Origin: Gammaproteobacteria bacterium
Lineage (GTDB): Bacteria; Pseudomonadota; Gammaproteobacteria; Pseudomonadales; Azotimanducaceae
DNA length: 64,000 bases
Reading direction: 5' to 3'
Assembly: GCA_026707945.1 (NCBI GenBank)
Contig: JAPOVV010000038.1
Span: forward strand, 248,001-312,000
Part shown: positions 9,344 to 19,700 of the stretch, one piece after another
Layout of the letters: each line of letters starts with the position of its first letter
Position numbering within the stretch: the stretch's first letter is position 1
Position numbers and translations under genes: made by a program
The notes under the pieces: generated by a model
Database searches by the model: none
Told to the model about the DNA's origin: nothing
The model's input: the letters and a program-made list of their open reading frames with translations, nothing else

Positions 9344-10606
9344 GTGTCTGAAGCGAGTCGCGAGCAAGTGTCTCTTGGAAGTTTTCGACCTTATCGGCCG
9401 CGTTCGATCAAACTATTGAATAGGTTGGGCGAGATAGGCCGATCGATTGGATTGAATACAGCCATCAATGTATCGAAACTGTTAGATGGCGCGCGAAGTA
9501 AGACAGGATTGAATGACTTCGATGGCGAATACGCGATCGAAGCATTGAAGGTGCTAGTTGGCTCGATCAACGAGGAAGCTCGTTTGACGCCAATTGGGCG
9601 ATTGATTCAAAGCAGACGCCTTCTAAACGCATTGATTGCGCGCTCGAAGATACGTGATTTTCTGAGTAAGAATCAACTGGGATCCGATTGTCGCTTGAAC
9701 CAAGTTTTGCTCATTACCGGCTTGCAGCGGACAGGTACGACATTACTTCAACGATTAATTGCTAGCCATTCGCAATTTCGTGGAATTACGGCGGCTGCGG
9801 CGTTCGATCCCGTTGCCGCGGCTACCGATCGTGCTAAAGACACAAGAGCGGCGAACCGACAAGCCCAGCTGTACGAAAATGCGCTGTCCTATCTTGCCCC
9901 TGACTTCAGAAAGATCCATCCGGTCGAGATGTCCGCCCCTGAGGAGGATGTGCTACTTCTGGATCTGAATTTCATGAGTCAAGCTCCCGAAGCGATGATG
10001 CGCGTTCCGAGTTATTCAAGTTGGCTCGAGCAACAAGACCATGGTCCCGCGTACGCTCACTTTCGCACGACACTGGAAATACTTCAAGCGTCGGATCCGC
10101 AGAAACACTGGGTATTGAAGTCGCCGCACCACTTAGAGTATCTTGACGTAGTGTTAGAACAATTTCCTGATGCTACGATCATCCAAACTCATCGGGATCC
10201 CCGACGAACGATTCCTTCGTTTTGTAGCATGGTTGCACACAGTTTTGGAATCTTTAGTGATCACATCGATACAAACGAAATCGCAGCACACTGGGTTCGA
10301 AAAGTGAAGCGCATGTTGCAAAAATCCCGTGACGTGAGAGCTTCAAACCCAGATCGTTTTTACGACATTTCTTACTATGACTTGACGGAGCGTCCGTTGG
10401 ACGTGCTCGCTGGGTTATGGAAACGGATGGGTATGGAGTTCGGCGATGCGGAGCGTAAATCCGCGGCGCAGTGCCTTGATGAAAATCCAAAGGACCGCTT
10501 CGGGAGACACGAATATCTGTTGAGTGATTTCAAGCTTGACGTGTGCGCGATCGATCGCGAGTTTGAGCCTTATCGAACCGCGTTCGATATTCCTGTCGAA
10601 TCCTAA
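9344..10606 (+). CDS. PAPS-dependent sulfotransferase family protein
   Basis: 420 residues from a GTG start. The 5'-phosphosulfate-binding loop is seen in LLITGLQRTGTTLLQRLI (about 121-138). A second block KHWVLKSPHHLEYLDVV and the 3'-phosphate region IIQTHRDPRRTIPSFCSM complete the fold of sulfotransferase family 3. It would move a sulfuryl group from PAPS to a hydroxyl acceptor; lipids and sterols are typical targets of relatives, but the acceptor here is unknown. It sits between the DUF1214 gene (4 bases upstream) and an SDR gene. Confidence 0.88.
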   Translation: MSEASREQVSLGSFRPYRPRSIKLLNRLGEIGRSIGLNTAINVSKLLDGARSKTGLNDFDGEYAIEALKVLVGSINEEARLTPIGRLIQSRRLLNALIARSKIRDFLSKNQLGSDCRLNQVLLITGLQRTGTTLLQRLIASHSQFRGITAAAAFDPVAAATDRAKDTRAANRQAQLYENALSYLAPDFRKIHPVEMSAPEEDVLLLDLNFMSQAPEAMMRVPSYSSWLEQQDHGPAYAHFRTTLEILQASDPQKHWVLKSPHHLEYLDVVLEQFPDATIIQTHRDPRRTIPSFCSMVAHSFGIFSDHIDTNEIAAHWVRKVKRMLQKSRDVRASNPDRFYDISYYDLTERPLDVLAGLWKRMGMEFGDAERKSAAQCLDENPKDRFGRHEYLLSDFKLDVCAIDREFEPYRTAFDIPVES

Positions 10607-10639
10607 CTCTCTAAAAATAGAGGCTGCTTCCATAGGTAG

Positions 10640-11662
10640 ATGGCAATGCGACGATTTGATGGCTCGGTTCGAAACGCGTTCGCAACCGTCATCTACGATC
10701 GACTAACAAGCAAAAACTCGGTAGAACCAATATCGAGCTCGGTTCGCCTTGATGACAAGACATGCCTTGTTACAGGAGCAAGTAGTGGAATAGGAAAAGC
10801 CGTTGCAATTGAATTCGCAGCGCGAGGGGCTAGGGTCGTCGTAGCTTGCAGAACAGGTGTTCCAGAGAATTGCGATGAGATCAAACGGTATTCCGGTTCA
10901 GATGCAGTGGACGCGATCCATGTTGATCTTGCGGATCTTGATTCTGTACGTCATCTGTGCGACACACTGCGCGACCAAGGTTTGCGACTCGATATCGCCG
11001 TGCTGAACGCAGGCTTGAGCACGATTTCTGCTAGACGCTCAAAGCAAGGCTACGAAACGATGTTCGCGGTCCACTTCTTGGCGAATCGATACTTGGTAAA
11101 ACGATTCCTTGAAGATGGCGTGATCAATCCTGGTGTTGATGCGGCTTCAGGTGACGTACCAAGGCTGATCTTTGTGTCGTCAGAAGCACATCGATCGGGT
11201 GAATCATTCAATTTTTCTGACTTAGGTACTTTCCACGAGTTCGGCAGGAAGGATGCTCTACTGTATTACGGATTTAGCAAGATGGTCCTGTGCGCGTACG
11301 CCTGCGAACTCTCGCGACGTCTCAATCCAGCAGGCACTCTCTCGGTAGCGGTTCATAGTCTCTGCCCTGGGGCTGTTGCCACGAACATTGCACGAGAGGC
11401 GCCGCGATCGATTCAGTGGCTCGTTGGACCTTTTATGCGGACAGTGTTTCAGTCACCTGAAGCGGCTATCAACCCGATTATCTATCTCGCGTGTGCCTCA
11501 GAACCCGGGTATCGAACAGGCATGTACTTACACTGCATGCAAGAAAAGAGCGTGTCTCCACACGCAAGCGATCCCTCGAATGGCCGCGTGTTGTGGGAAC
11601 TTAGCGACGAGATGATCTCGAACTATGAAATGCCGCAAGGCTCGCAGGATGGATCATCGTGA
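10640..11662 (+). CDS. short-chain dehydrogenase/reductase (retinol-dehydrogenase-like)
   Basis: 340 residues, longer than a minimal SDR. The NAD(P)-binding motif TGASSGIG lies at about 45-52, the NAG motif in VLNAGLS, the catalytic Ser in FVSSEAH and the Tyr-x3-Lys in YYGFSKM. The overall pattern resembles retinol-dehydrogenase and WW-oxidoreductase-like SDRs that act on lipophilic alcohols. It lies 33 bases after the sulfotransferase and is the last gene of the set beginning at 7089 or 8146. A hydroxylated lipid or steroid-like substrate is a guess based on family and neighbours. Confidence 0.88.
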   Translation: MAMRRFDGSVRNAFATVIYDRLTSKNSVEPISSSVRLDDKTCLVTGASSGIGKAVAIEFAARGARVVVACRTGVPENCDEIKRYSGSDAVDAIHVDLADLDSVRHLCDTLRDQGLRLDIAVLNAGLSTISARRSKQGYETMFAVHFLANRYLVKRFLEDGVINPGVDAASGDVPRLIFVSSEAHRSGESFNFSDLGTFHEFGRKDALLYYGFSKMVLCAYACELSRRLNPAGTLSVAVHSLCPGAVATNIAREAPRSIQWLVGPFMRTVFQSPEAAINPIIYLACASEPGYRTGMYLHCMQEKSVSPHASDPSNGRVLWELSDEMISNYEMPQGSQDGSS

Positions 11663-11750
11663 TATTGCAACTTGCGACATAGTGCGTTTTCGCATAGACA
11701 CTATCAATGCGTTTTGGGGAGTGTCTGGCGGGCGTACCTGAAGCGGTAAT

Positions 11751-12051
11751 CTAGGGAGGTCGCCTGCCAATCGTCGTAGGCTGCATGGCGGCCACGAGCC
11801 TTTTGATCTGCCCGTGATCTTTAATGAACGGTACGCGATAGAGACCGCCGCTCTGAGTCAGTTTCGCCAGCGACCTAAACCAAGCCTAGCAAGGTCCGAT
11901 TCGCGCGGTTGCCGCTCCTCAAATCCTACTCTAATATCAGAATAGACTTCTTCGCGCCGATCTTCGTCGATGGTGTAATGAGGCGCAACCTCGCTCGGTC
12001 ATCGGTGACATCCAAAAGGATTTCATGGGGTCGGAGAAGCCTCCTTTGTAT
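11751..12051 (-). pseudogene. possible degenerate coding remnants in a gene-poor stretch
   Basis: The 700 bases between 11663 and 12362 hold no intact gene. On the minus strand two short frames read like real protein: 12051-11926 (with LLRPHEILLDVTDDRARLRL, then a stop) and 11885-11751 (with SGGLYRVPFIKDHGQIKRL, ending at a TAG). They are in different frames, so a broken gene is possible. I do not recognise the family. The evidence is only the protein-like composition. Confidence 0.25.
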
Positions 12052-12144
12052 GTCCTACCTTAGTGGGTGGGATCGCTAACAAGTGGGTATTTTCTTTCGA
12101 ATTCACTCAACGGTGCGACTTCATCAGTGCGAACGTATATGTTC

Positions 12145-12160
12145 AGCCGAACGTACGGCT
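12145..12160. promoter_or_regulatory. inverted repeat upstream of the efflux genes, possible operator
   Basis: A 16-base near-palindrome AGCCGAACGTACGGCT (one mismatched pair) lies about 200 bases before the membrane fusion protein gene. Such sites often bind TetR- or MarR-type repressors of RND pumps. No regulator gene is adjacent, so the assignment is tentative. Confidence 0.25.
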
Positions 12161-12362
12161 AATCGATAATGTGAATTAGGAATGAGGGAATGTTGGTCTT
12201 ATGCGGGATAATGTGCCTAGATGCGGAAACTTCATCGCGGATTTCGGTTCATTACCGATAGATATCGGTTGGCTACGATGAGTCAATGGGGACAGAAATG
12301 AAGTTGAAAACGAGCATAACGAATGTCAATTCGAACGTAGAAGACAATGACAGGATATTGAT

Positions 12363-13520
12363 ATGACAGAAGGCGACCCAGGTACGACCAGAAGTCTCTC
12401 GAAATGGCGCGGTGTCGTGCAGCTTGTGATTATCGCGGCGATCATTTTGGCGGCGATATTTCTCGCACGTGCACCTCAACAAGAGTTCCTGAAACTTGAC
12501 TCTGAAACCAGTCGCCTTGGTGTTAAACCTACTGTAGCAGTCGTCGAGCCTTTCGTAACTAGCGCTTCACACAAAATCGATCTAACGGGAACCGTCACAA
12601 CGCTTGGTAACGTGTTGGTGATTCCAGAGGCAACGGGTGACATCGTTTTCGTATCAGAGAATTTTCGTGCTGGGGGAGTTTTCAAGGCCGACGAGACGCT
12701 TGCTCGTATTGACTCAGAGGTATACGAGATTGGTCTTGCTTCGGCCAAAGAGGACCTCGTATTCGCTGAAGCGCACCTTAAGGAAGTAAAAGACCGATTT
12801 GGGCGGAGCGCTGAATACTACGCCACGCAGCCGGATGGCACCGTACATCCGTGGCCTGCGCTCGATGGTGAAATTGAAAAAGCTGAATCATTGGTAAGAA
12901 ACGCTCGATACCGAGTCGAGCTGGCCGAGATACAACTTGATCAGACGCGCATTCGCATGCCGTTTGACGGTTTTGTACATGGCACAACACTATCTCTTGG
13001 ACAGGTAGTGGTCGCGCGGACTTCGACGATTGGTGATGTATTTCCAAAATACCAATTGCGCGTTCGCGCCCAAATCTCTTCGTCGGACCTGGAATCACTT
13101 CAACCGATTATCGGGCGTTCAGCGTCCGTAGTTGCGGACGGCCGCACGTATCAGACCTCAGTGGAGCGCGTATCTCGGGTCGTGGATCTTGAGACCAGAC
13201 TTGCCAGTCTTTATCTCCGTATCCATGAGCAAGAGACTCTCGATCTGCTCCCGCCACCGGGAACATTCGTCGACGTAACGGTCACCGGACCCACGCGTGA
13301 AAGTGTATTCGTGCTGCCGGAATCCGCGATTCAGCTCAACGCTAGTGTCTGGCTGGTCGACAATAACAAGCTCACGTCATTCATCCCTACATCCCGTGGT
13401 TTTGGCGAAAAGGATTGGATTGTTGACGCTTTCGATGCGAAGGATGGTATTGTCCTTGGTAGCGTGGTTGGAGCACGTGAGGGACTAGACGTCCAACTGG
13501 TTCAAGCAGATCGTCGATGA
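12363..13520 (+). CDS. RND efflux periplasmic adaptor (membrane fusion protein)
   Basis: 385 residues. One N-terminal membrane anchor (VVQLVIIAAIILAAIFLA) precedes a HlyD/AcrA-like body. The barrel-sandwich/lipoyl halves are seen around IPEATGDIVFVSENF and IRMPFDGFVHGTTLSLGQ, with a helical hairpin between them (about 120-190). A beta-barrel and a membrane-proximal domain follow. It would join the inner-membrane RND pump to an outer-membrane channel. It is 51 bases upstream of the first permease gene and surely in the same operon. No TolC-like gene is nearby. Confidence 0.9.
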   Translation: MTEGDPGTTRSLSKWRGVVQLVIIAAIILAAIFLARAPQQEFLKLDSETSRLGVKPTVAVVEPFVTSASHKIDLTGTVTTLGNVLVIPEATGDIVFVSENFRAGGVFKADETLARIDSEVYEIGLASAKEDLVFAEAHLKEVKDRFGRSAEYYATQPDGTVHPWPALDGEIEKAESLVRNARYRVELAEIQLDQTRIRMPFDGFVHGTTLSLGQVVVARTSTIGDVFPKYQLRVRAQISSSDLESLQPIIGRSASVVADGRTYQTSVERVSRVVDLETRLASLYLRIHEQETLDLLPPPGTFVDVTVTGPTRESVFVLPESAIQLNASVWLVDNNKLTSFIPTSRGFGEKDWIVDAFDAKDGIVLGSVVGAREGLDVQLVQADRR

Positions 13521-13571
13521 ACGGCTTTAAGTGGGTAGTTCGAAGAACGATAAATAGAAGCGAGAGCTCCG

Positions 13572-16500
13572 ATGGCTGAAACGGGCCAGGACAGCGACGT
13601 CCTTACAGCGCATCGAGGCGTAGTTGCATGGTTCGGAAGAAATCCGGTTGCGGCATATGTTCTTCTGATCCTGATCTTCACCGGCGGGCTTCTTTCTTTT
13701 AATTTCATACCGGTTGAAACATTTCCAAAGTATGATCCAGGCGTAATTCGCATCGAAGTGCCTTACCCGGGCGCAACGCCAGTCGAAGTCGAAGAAGACG
13801 TGGTCAAGCGCATAGAGGAGAGCCTTGTCGGTGAGGTCGGAATATCTCGTTTTCTTTCGTCATCACGTTATGAGCTTGGCGTTGTAGATGCCGAAATTGA
13901 CGATTACGCTGACCCTGTAGACGTCATCAACAGTGTTCGTACGGCGGTCGAGCGAATTGAGGATTTCCCGCCGGGCAATGCGGACCAGCCCGAAGTTAGA
14001 CACGTCGTGGTGACGCGTAATGTGTTGACGCTCGCTATGAGTTCAGATGTTCTCGACTCCTTCGATCTGCGTCGAGCATCAGAGTCGCTACGTGAGAGCC
14101 TCCTGTTACTTTCCGCAGTCGCCAATGTAGAGCTTTTCGGAACGCGAGATCAAGAAATACAGATTGAGGTAAGCGAAGAGACACTACGTCAATATGGGCT
14201 TTCGGTCCAAGATCTTGTTCAGGTTATTCGTACCACGTCGGTGAACATCACCGGGGGTGAGCTTCAGACCGACACGGGCGAAATCGTCATGAGCACGCTA
14301 GCTAAGCGGGATTTTGCTGACGAGTTCGCCGACGTTGTCGTGATTTCCAAGCCTGACGGTTCATTTGTGCGCTTGGGAGAGATTGCAGAACTGCGCGATG
14401 GCTTATTAGAACGACACGTTGAAACGACCTTAGATGGTAGCCCGACCGTCTTATTGCGGGTGCTAGTCGTTTCTGGGACGTCTCCTCAGGAGGCTAGTGC
14501 CGAAGTGAGGGAATTCCTCTCCGCTTGGCAGCCGCCGGAAGGCACTCGACTTCAAATCTGGGAAGACGACTCACTTACCGTGATCGACAGTATCAATGTC
14601 GTCATTCAAAACGGAGTCTATGGGCTGATCCTGGTGTTTCTAACCCTGATTTTGGTGTTTGACCTCCGCACGGGTTCATGGGTGACGATCGGTGTACCTA
14701 TCGTTTTTGTGGGTTCACTGATCTTCTTTCCGCTTTTTGGAATTTCAATCAACGTCATCACGTTGTTCGCTTTCTTTATTCTGATTGCACTAGTCGTCGA
14801 TGACTCGATCGTCGTCTCCGAGAGTGTAGCAACGGCTCGTAGCGAGGGACTCTCGAAAGTAGACTCATCAATTACTGGCACACTGCGTGTTCATAGCCCT
14901 CTCATCATTGCAGCGCTGACTACGATGGTGGCGTTCGCGGCCCTGATTCCGTTACAGGGCGTGATCGGACAAATGTTCGTTGCGATCCCGATCGTCGTTG
15001 GGATTGTGATGCTGCTTTCCCTCATCGAAGCATTTTTGGTACTGCCTGGCCATCTAGCGAAAGGTGAAGCGGTCAAAAGTTGGCCGATCTCGATCGTGCA
15101 AGACAGATTGCATGCATCAATGGAAGGATCGATCGAATCAAGGATCGTACCTCTCATCTCTTGGTCTGTACGAAGACCTTTTTGGCCACCCATCATCGTG
15201 CTAGCTGTGCTACTTGGCTCAGCAAGTGTGCTTTACACTGGCTGGGTTGCGTGGAGTCCCAGCTTGAGTATCGCAGACGATCAGAGCATTCAAGCGGACC
15301 TCGTTTTACCGATTAATTTGCCTATCGACGATGTCGCCAAAGCGGCTGATCGGGTTGTTGCAGCTGCCGCGGAAATTGATCAAGAACTTGGTGGTGACAT
15401 AATCGATGGAACGATCGTTGTGATTGGTCGACACCTGCCGTTATCGACGTACGCGGACAGCGATCCGCTTCGGTATCGCACCAACCGCGCCTCGGTGCAG
15501 CTGAGGTTGAATCGAGAATCTAATCGGGCTATTTACAAGGACGAGATTAGATTTCTCTGGCAGCAGAAGCTCGCGGACCTTTCGCTTGAGTTTCCGACAC
15601 GGCGTAGTCGCCCGGCTGGTACTGTTTCATATGCGTTGCTACACGAGGATGTCAATATCCTCGAAGAGGCGGCAATGTCTCTATTGGATCTGTGGTCTGA
15701 AACTGAGGGTGTAACTTCACTCGACAGCAGCCTGCAAGCGGGCAATCGTCGACTCGAAGTAACGCTCAATACGGCTGGTCATGCTGCTGGCTTGACGCCC
15801 GCTATCTTGGCTACGCAATTGCGTGATTCGTTCTACGGTGCGGAAGCGCAGAGGGTCCAGCGAGGGCGAGAAGAAGTGCTCGTCATGGTGCGATATCCAA
15901 GTTCGCGACGAATTGGGTATAGCGAACTTTCGAATGAACGTATCCACCTCCCAGGCAGCCGTGACCAGGTTCCGCTTCACACAGTCGCGAACATTCATGA
16001 GAGTGGCAGCCAGCTTAACAGGCTTCGGATTGATGGTCATACTGCTGTTGTCGTTACGGCTAGCCTCGCGGTCGACGCAGAACTCGCCGGTGGCGTTTTG
16101 GCACATACCGAAGATGAACTAATTCCTCAGTTAAAAGCGCGTTTCCCGAGTCTCGAAGCGCGTAAACACGGCGATTCGCGTGATATCGAACGTCTAAGTA
16201 ATACGTTGCTCGTGTCTGTTCCGGTTGCCTTCCTCATCATCTATTGTCTAATTTCGTCGTTTTTACGCAGCTTCATTCAACCGCTGCTCGTTCTGGCTGG
16301 AATCCCCGTTGCGTTTGTCGGAGCAGTGACAGGCCATCTGCTATTAGGCTACGAATTCACTATCACGTCGTTGTTTGGTCTTATAGCGGTGTCGGGCGTG
16401 GTGATCAACGATACGATCCTCCTAATGAAACGCTATAACGAGATACGCGGCGAACTCGTTGACGTACCTGAAATCGCAGCGATTTCGGCGGCAACTCGCC

Positions 16501-16733
16501 AGCGCGCACGCGCCATTCTGCTGACCTCTTTCACCACTGTCATAGGCTTGCTGCCAATTTTGTTTAGTCAGGCTGAGGCAATTCAGTTTCTGATACCGCT
16601 TGTGGTCAGTTTGGTCTTTGGTTTGATTTTCGCCGGCGTCGGTCTCCTGTTCCTGTTGCCGTCAGTGCTAATGATCGTCGAACTCGTGAAAGTGCGATTA
16701 CATAGCAGTATGTCTCGATTGGAAGCAGGATAG
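13572..16733 (+). CDS. RND-family efflux permease (first of two)
   Basis: 1053 residues, the full length of an AcrB-type pump with twelve membrane segments and two large periplasmic loops. The first porter block is seen in VPYPGATPVEVEEDVVKRIE. The proton-relay Asp pair in TM4 is present (LVVDDSIVV). In TM10 the usual AcrB Lys position lies within GVVINDTILLMK, i.e. Asn-Asp and no Lys-Asn pair, as in several divergent RND groups. It exports an unknown compound by proton antiport. A 38-base gap separates it from a second permease, so the pair may form a mixed trimer as MdtB/MdtC do. Confidence 0.92.
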   Translation: MAETGQDSDVLTAHRGVVAWFGRNPVAAYVLLILIFTGGLLSFNFIPVETFPKYDPGVIRIEVPYPGATPVEVEEDVVKRIEESLVGEVGISRFLSSSRYELGVVDAEIDDYADPVDVINSVRTAVERIEDFPPGNADQPEVRHVVVTRNVLTLAMSSDVLDSFDLRRASESLRESLLLLSAVANVELFGTRDQEIQIEVSEETLRQYGLSVQDLVQVIRTTSVNITGGELQTDTGEIVMSTLAKRDFADEFADVVVISKPDGSFVRLGEIAELRDGLLERHVETTLDGSPTVLLRVLVVSGTSPQEASAEVREFLSAWQPPEGTRLQIWEDDSLTVIDSINVVIQNGVYGLILVFLTLILVFDLRTGSWVTIGVPIVFVGSLIFFPLFGISINVITLFAFFILIALVVDDSIVVSESVATARSEGLSKVDSSITGTLRVHSPLIIAALTTMVAFAALIPLQGVIGQMFVAIPIVVGIVMLLSLIEAFLVLPGHLAKGEAVKSWPISIVQDRLHASMEGSIESRIVPLISWSVRRPFWPPIIVLAVLLGSASVLYTGWVAWSPSLSIADDQSIQADLVLPINLPIDDVAKAADRVVAAAAEIDQELGGDIIDGTIVVIGRHLPLSTYADSDPLRYRTNRASVQLRLNRESNRAIYKDEIRFLWQQKLADLSLEFPTRRSRPAGTVSYALLHEDVNILEEAAMSLLDLWSETEGVTSLDSSLQAGNRRLEVTLNTAGHAAGLTPAILATQLRDSFYGAEAQRVQRGREEVLVMVRYPSSRRIGYSELSNERIHLPGSRDQVPLHTVANIHESGSQLNRLRIDGHTAVVVTASLAVDAELAGGVLAHTEDELIPQLKARFPSLEARKHGDSRDIERLSNTLLVSVPVAFLIIYCLISSFLRSFIQPLLVLAGIPVAFVGAVTGHLLLGYEFTITSLFGLIAVSGVVINDTILLMKRYNEIRGELVDVPEIAAISAATRQRARAILLTSFTTVIGLLPILFSQAEAIQFLIPLVVSLVFGLIFAGVGLLFLLPSVLMIVELVKVRLHSSMSRLEAG

Positions 16734-16771
16734 CGTAGACGTGCCTGCCTCGCTATACATAAGGCTATTCG

Positions 16772-19700
16772 ATGGTTGACATCTCAACGAAGCCTAAATC
16801 GGTGCTAGAGTATATGGCGACCAACCGGATTGGTGCGACCGTAGGTACACTCGGGTTGTTAGTGATCGGAATGATCGCCCTGTTTCACACGACGGTTGAA
16901 CGCTATCCAGCATTAGACCTGAGACGAGTTACGATCACGGTACCTTACGATGGTGCAACGCCACGGGAAGTAGAGGAGGATGTACTTCGCCGAATTGAAC
17001 AAAGCCTTTCAGCGCTGGATGGGGTTGACCGTATCACCAGTAATGCTTGGGAAGGATTGGGGGAGGTAATTGTCGAGTTTGAGCAGTGGCAGGACACGGT
17101 GGAGAAGCTCGATGTTGTTCGAACCGCAGTGGAAGGAATTGAGGACTTTCCACCCGCGGGTGCTGATCAACCCGAGATCGTAAAGCACGAAATCCTTCGA
17201 GGTGCACTATCTCTTGTGCTGTCCTCCGACACTGCAAGTGAACATCAACTGACCCTTGGCGCAGAAGAACTACGAGAGGCTCTCTTATTCCTACCCAATG
17301 TAGCGGTCGTAGATCTTTACGGGGCAAGGGAACGTCAAATTCAAGTCGACCTTGACGAAACAAAGCTACTAAGCCACGGGTTAACGGTAGACGACGTAAT
17401 CAGCCGAATCAGAAACTCGTCAATTAACTTAACTGGAGGCGAAATCGAGTTACATGGAGGCGCTTTGGTGCTAAGTGTTCTGCAGAAACGCACCAAAGGG
17501 AGCGAGTTTGCCGATATCGTTATTCTGAGTAAGTCTGATGGATCAATCGTACGTCTTGATGACATAGGCACCGTACGGGACGGTTTTATCGACGATCCCC
17601 TGATCAATACGGTCGACGGTGTTCCGGCGGTATTCATCGAGATTAGTGCGCCGAATGGCGTCGATCCAGGGATAGTTCGGGACGAGGTCGAAGCCTACCT
17701 CGCATCGCACGATCCACCTGCGGGAATGAACCTCAGCTTATGGATGGATCGTGTATTCTCGGTGAAAAAACCGCTACTTTCCGTTGCGGATAGCGCTTTA
17801 GTCGGTGCGGCGCTTGTTTTTGTTGTGGTCGTGCTGCTTCTTGATTTCCGCTTCGGGTTTTGGGTGGCGATTGGAATTCCAACTGCGATCGTGGGTGCGT
17901 TTGCTGCACTGTATCTAATGGGTATGACCCTGAATATCATGGCGGTCATTGGGTTCGCTGTGGTGGTTGGTATCGTAGTCGACGACGCGATCGTGGTCGG
18001 CGAGAACATCCAACGGCACCGTTCCGGAGGGATGCCTCCGCTCCGGGCATCAATACAAGGGGCTCGAGAGGTCATCGCACCTGTCACGGTCGGTGTGCTG
18101 ACCACAGCATTCGTCTTCGCCGCCCTTCTTCCGCTGGATGGTGTACTCGGAATGATGTTTAGCGCGATGGCCGTCGTCGTCATCGTCGTGCTAATGTTCT
18201 CTTTGTTGGATGCATTCTTCCTACTTCCCGCGCATGTCTCGGGCGCTAATGAAACGAGCGGCTGGCCATTGCGTATCTGGCAGCGCTTCGCTCAAGATCG
18301 ATTTGAGAACTTCACGAATCGTCGCATCGGTGGCTTGATACGGCTTTCGCAACGCTACCCTCTTCGTTTCATTGCGTTTTTCATCGTGTTAGTTGGACTA
18401 GCGGTTTCTCTTCTGATCGTCAATGTGATTCGATTCAACACAACGGGCAATCGACTTGATGAACAGCAACTACAGATCGATCTGACGATGGTAAGCGGTA
18501 CGACGTTTCCAGAGACCGTGCAGGCTGTCGAAAGAATTGCTGCGGCTGCCCATGCAGCGAATACGAGCACAGGTGGAACAGCCGTTAATGCTGTCAATGT
18601 CATGGTCGGACAACACAAGTCTGTGGAGACGGCAGCAGGGGTAAATCAAACTGAACCGGGACCACATCTCGCTTCTGTGCAATTGAGACTTAACACCTAT
18701 CCATCGCGTGAGATCTCTGTGGCCGAACTCCGCAACGTCTGGGTTGAGAATATTGGTCAATTGAAGGGTGTGGAAACAATCGCGTTCCCGCAAGCGAGCG
18801 GTTACAGCTCGGCGGGAGTGGCGTTCGTACTTTTGCACCCAAGTGAGGACGCACTAATGTCGGTTGCGACCGAGCTAAAACAAAAAATGACATCGTACGC
18901 ACCAATATATCAGGTGGACGATACGCTGCAGCTCGGCAGTCGACGATATGAGGTCGAGCTCACAAATGCGGCTGCTGCGGCAGGTCTTACGGCCGCGTCC
19001 GTCGCGGCGCAGTTGCGCAACCGGTTCTTTGGCGCTGAAGCTCACCGTGTAGTCAGAAATCAGGAAGAACTAGAGGTTGTGGCTCGTTATCCGTTACAGA
19101 AGCGTACTCGGCGGACTGATTTAAACGATGAATTGATTCGTTTGCCGAACGGGGAACTTGGTTCCTTCTCCCACTACGCTCGCATTGTTGAAACGCAAGA
19201 CCTAGCGCAACGCCAGCGTATTGACGGGCTTCCTGCTGTGACCATAAATGCGCTCTTCAACGTGCAGGCAACGAGTTCGAGGGAAGTACGAGCCCTCGTT
19301 TTCGGTGATTGGTTGGCAGAACTGTCCAATCAGTATCCGAGGCTCCAAGTCTTGCCTGACGGGACTTCGCGTGACACTTCAAAAATACTTGGGATGCTTA
19401 GCATCAGCTTCCCGGCGGCGGTTGTTGCCATGTTTGTTCTCATGGCCATTCAACTTAGAAGCGTCGTTCAGCCCTTGTTGGTTCTTCTGGCTATTCCTCT
19501 CGCAGTTGCCGGAGCGCTGTATCTGCACCTTGCGCTTGACTACGACGTAGGCCTAGTGTCTATTTTTGGGATCATCGCAGCAATCGGCGTGGTTGTAAAT
19601 GACGCACTCGTGCTCTTAGATATGCACAACCGCTTGCGACGTGAAAACCCGGACATGCGTATCGAAGAAGCGATGACTCAAGCGGCACTTTTACGTGCTC

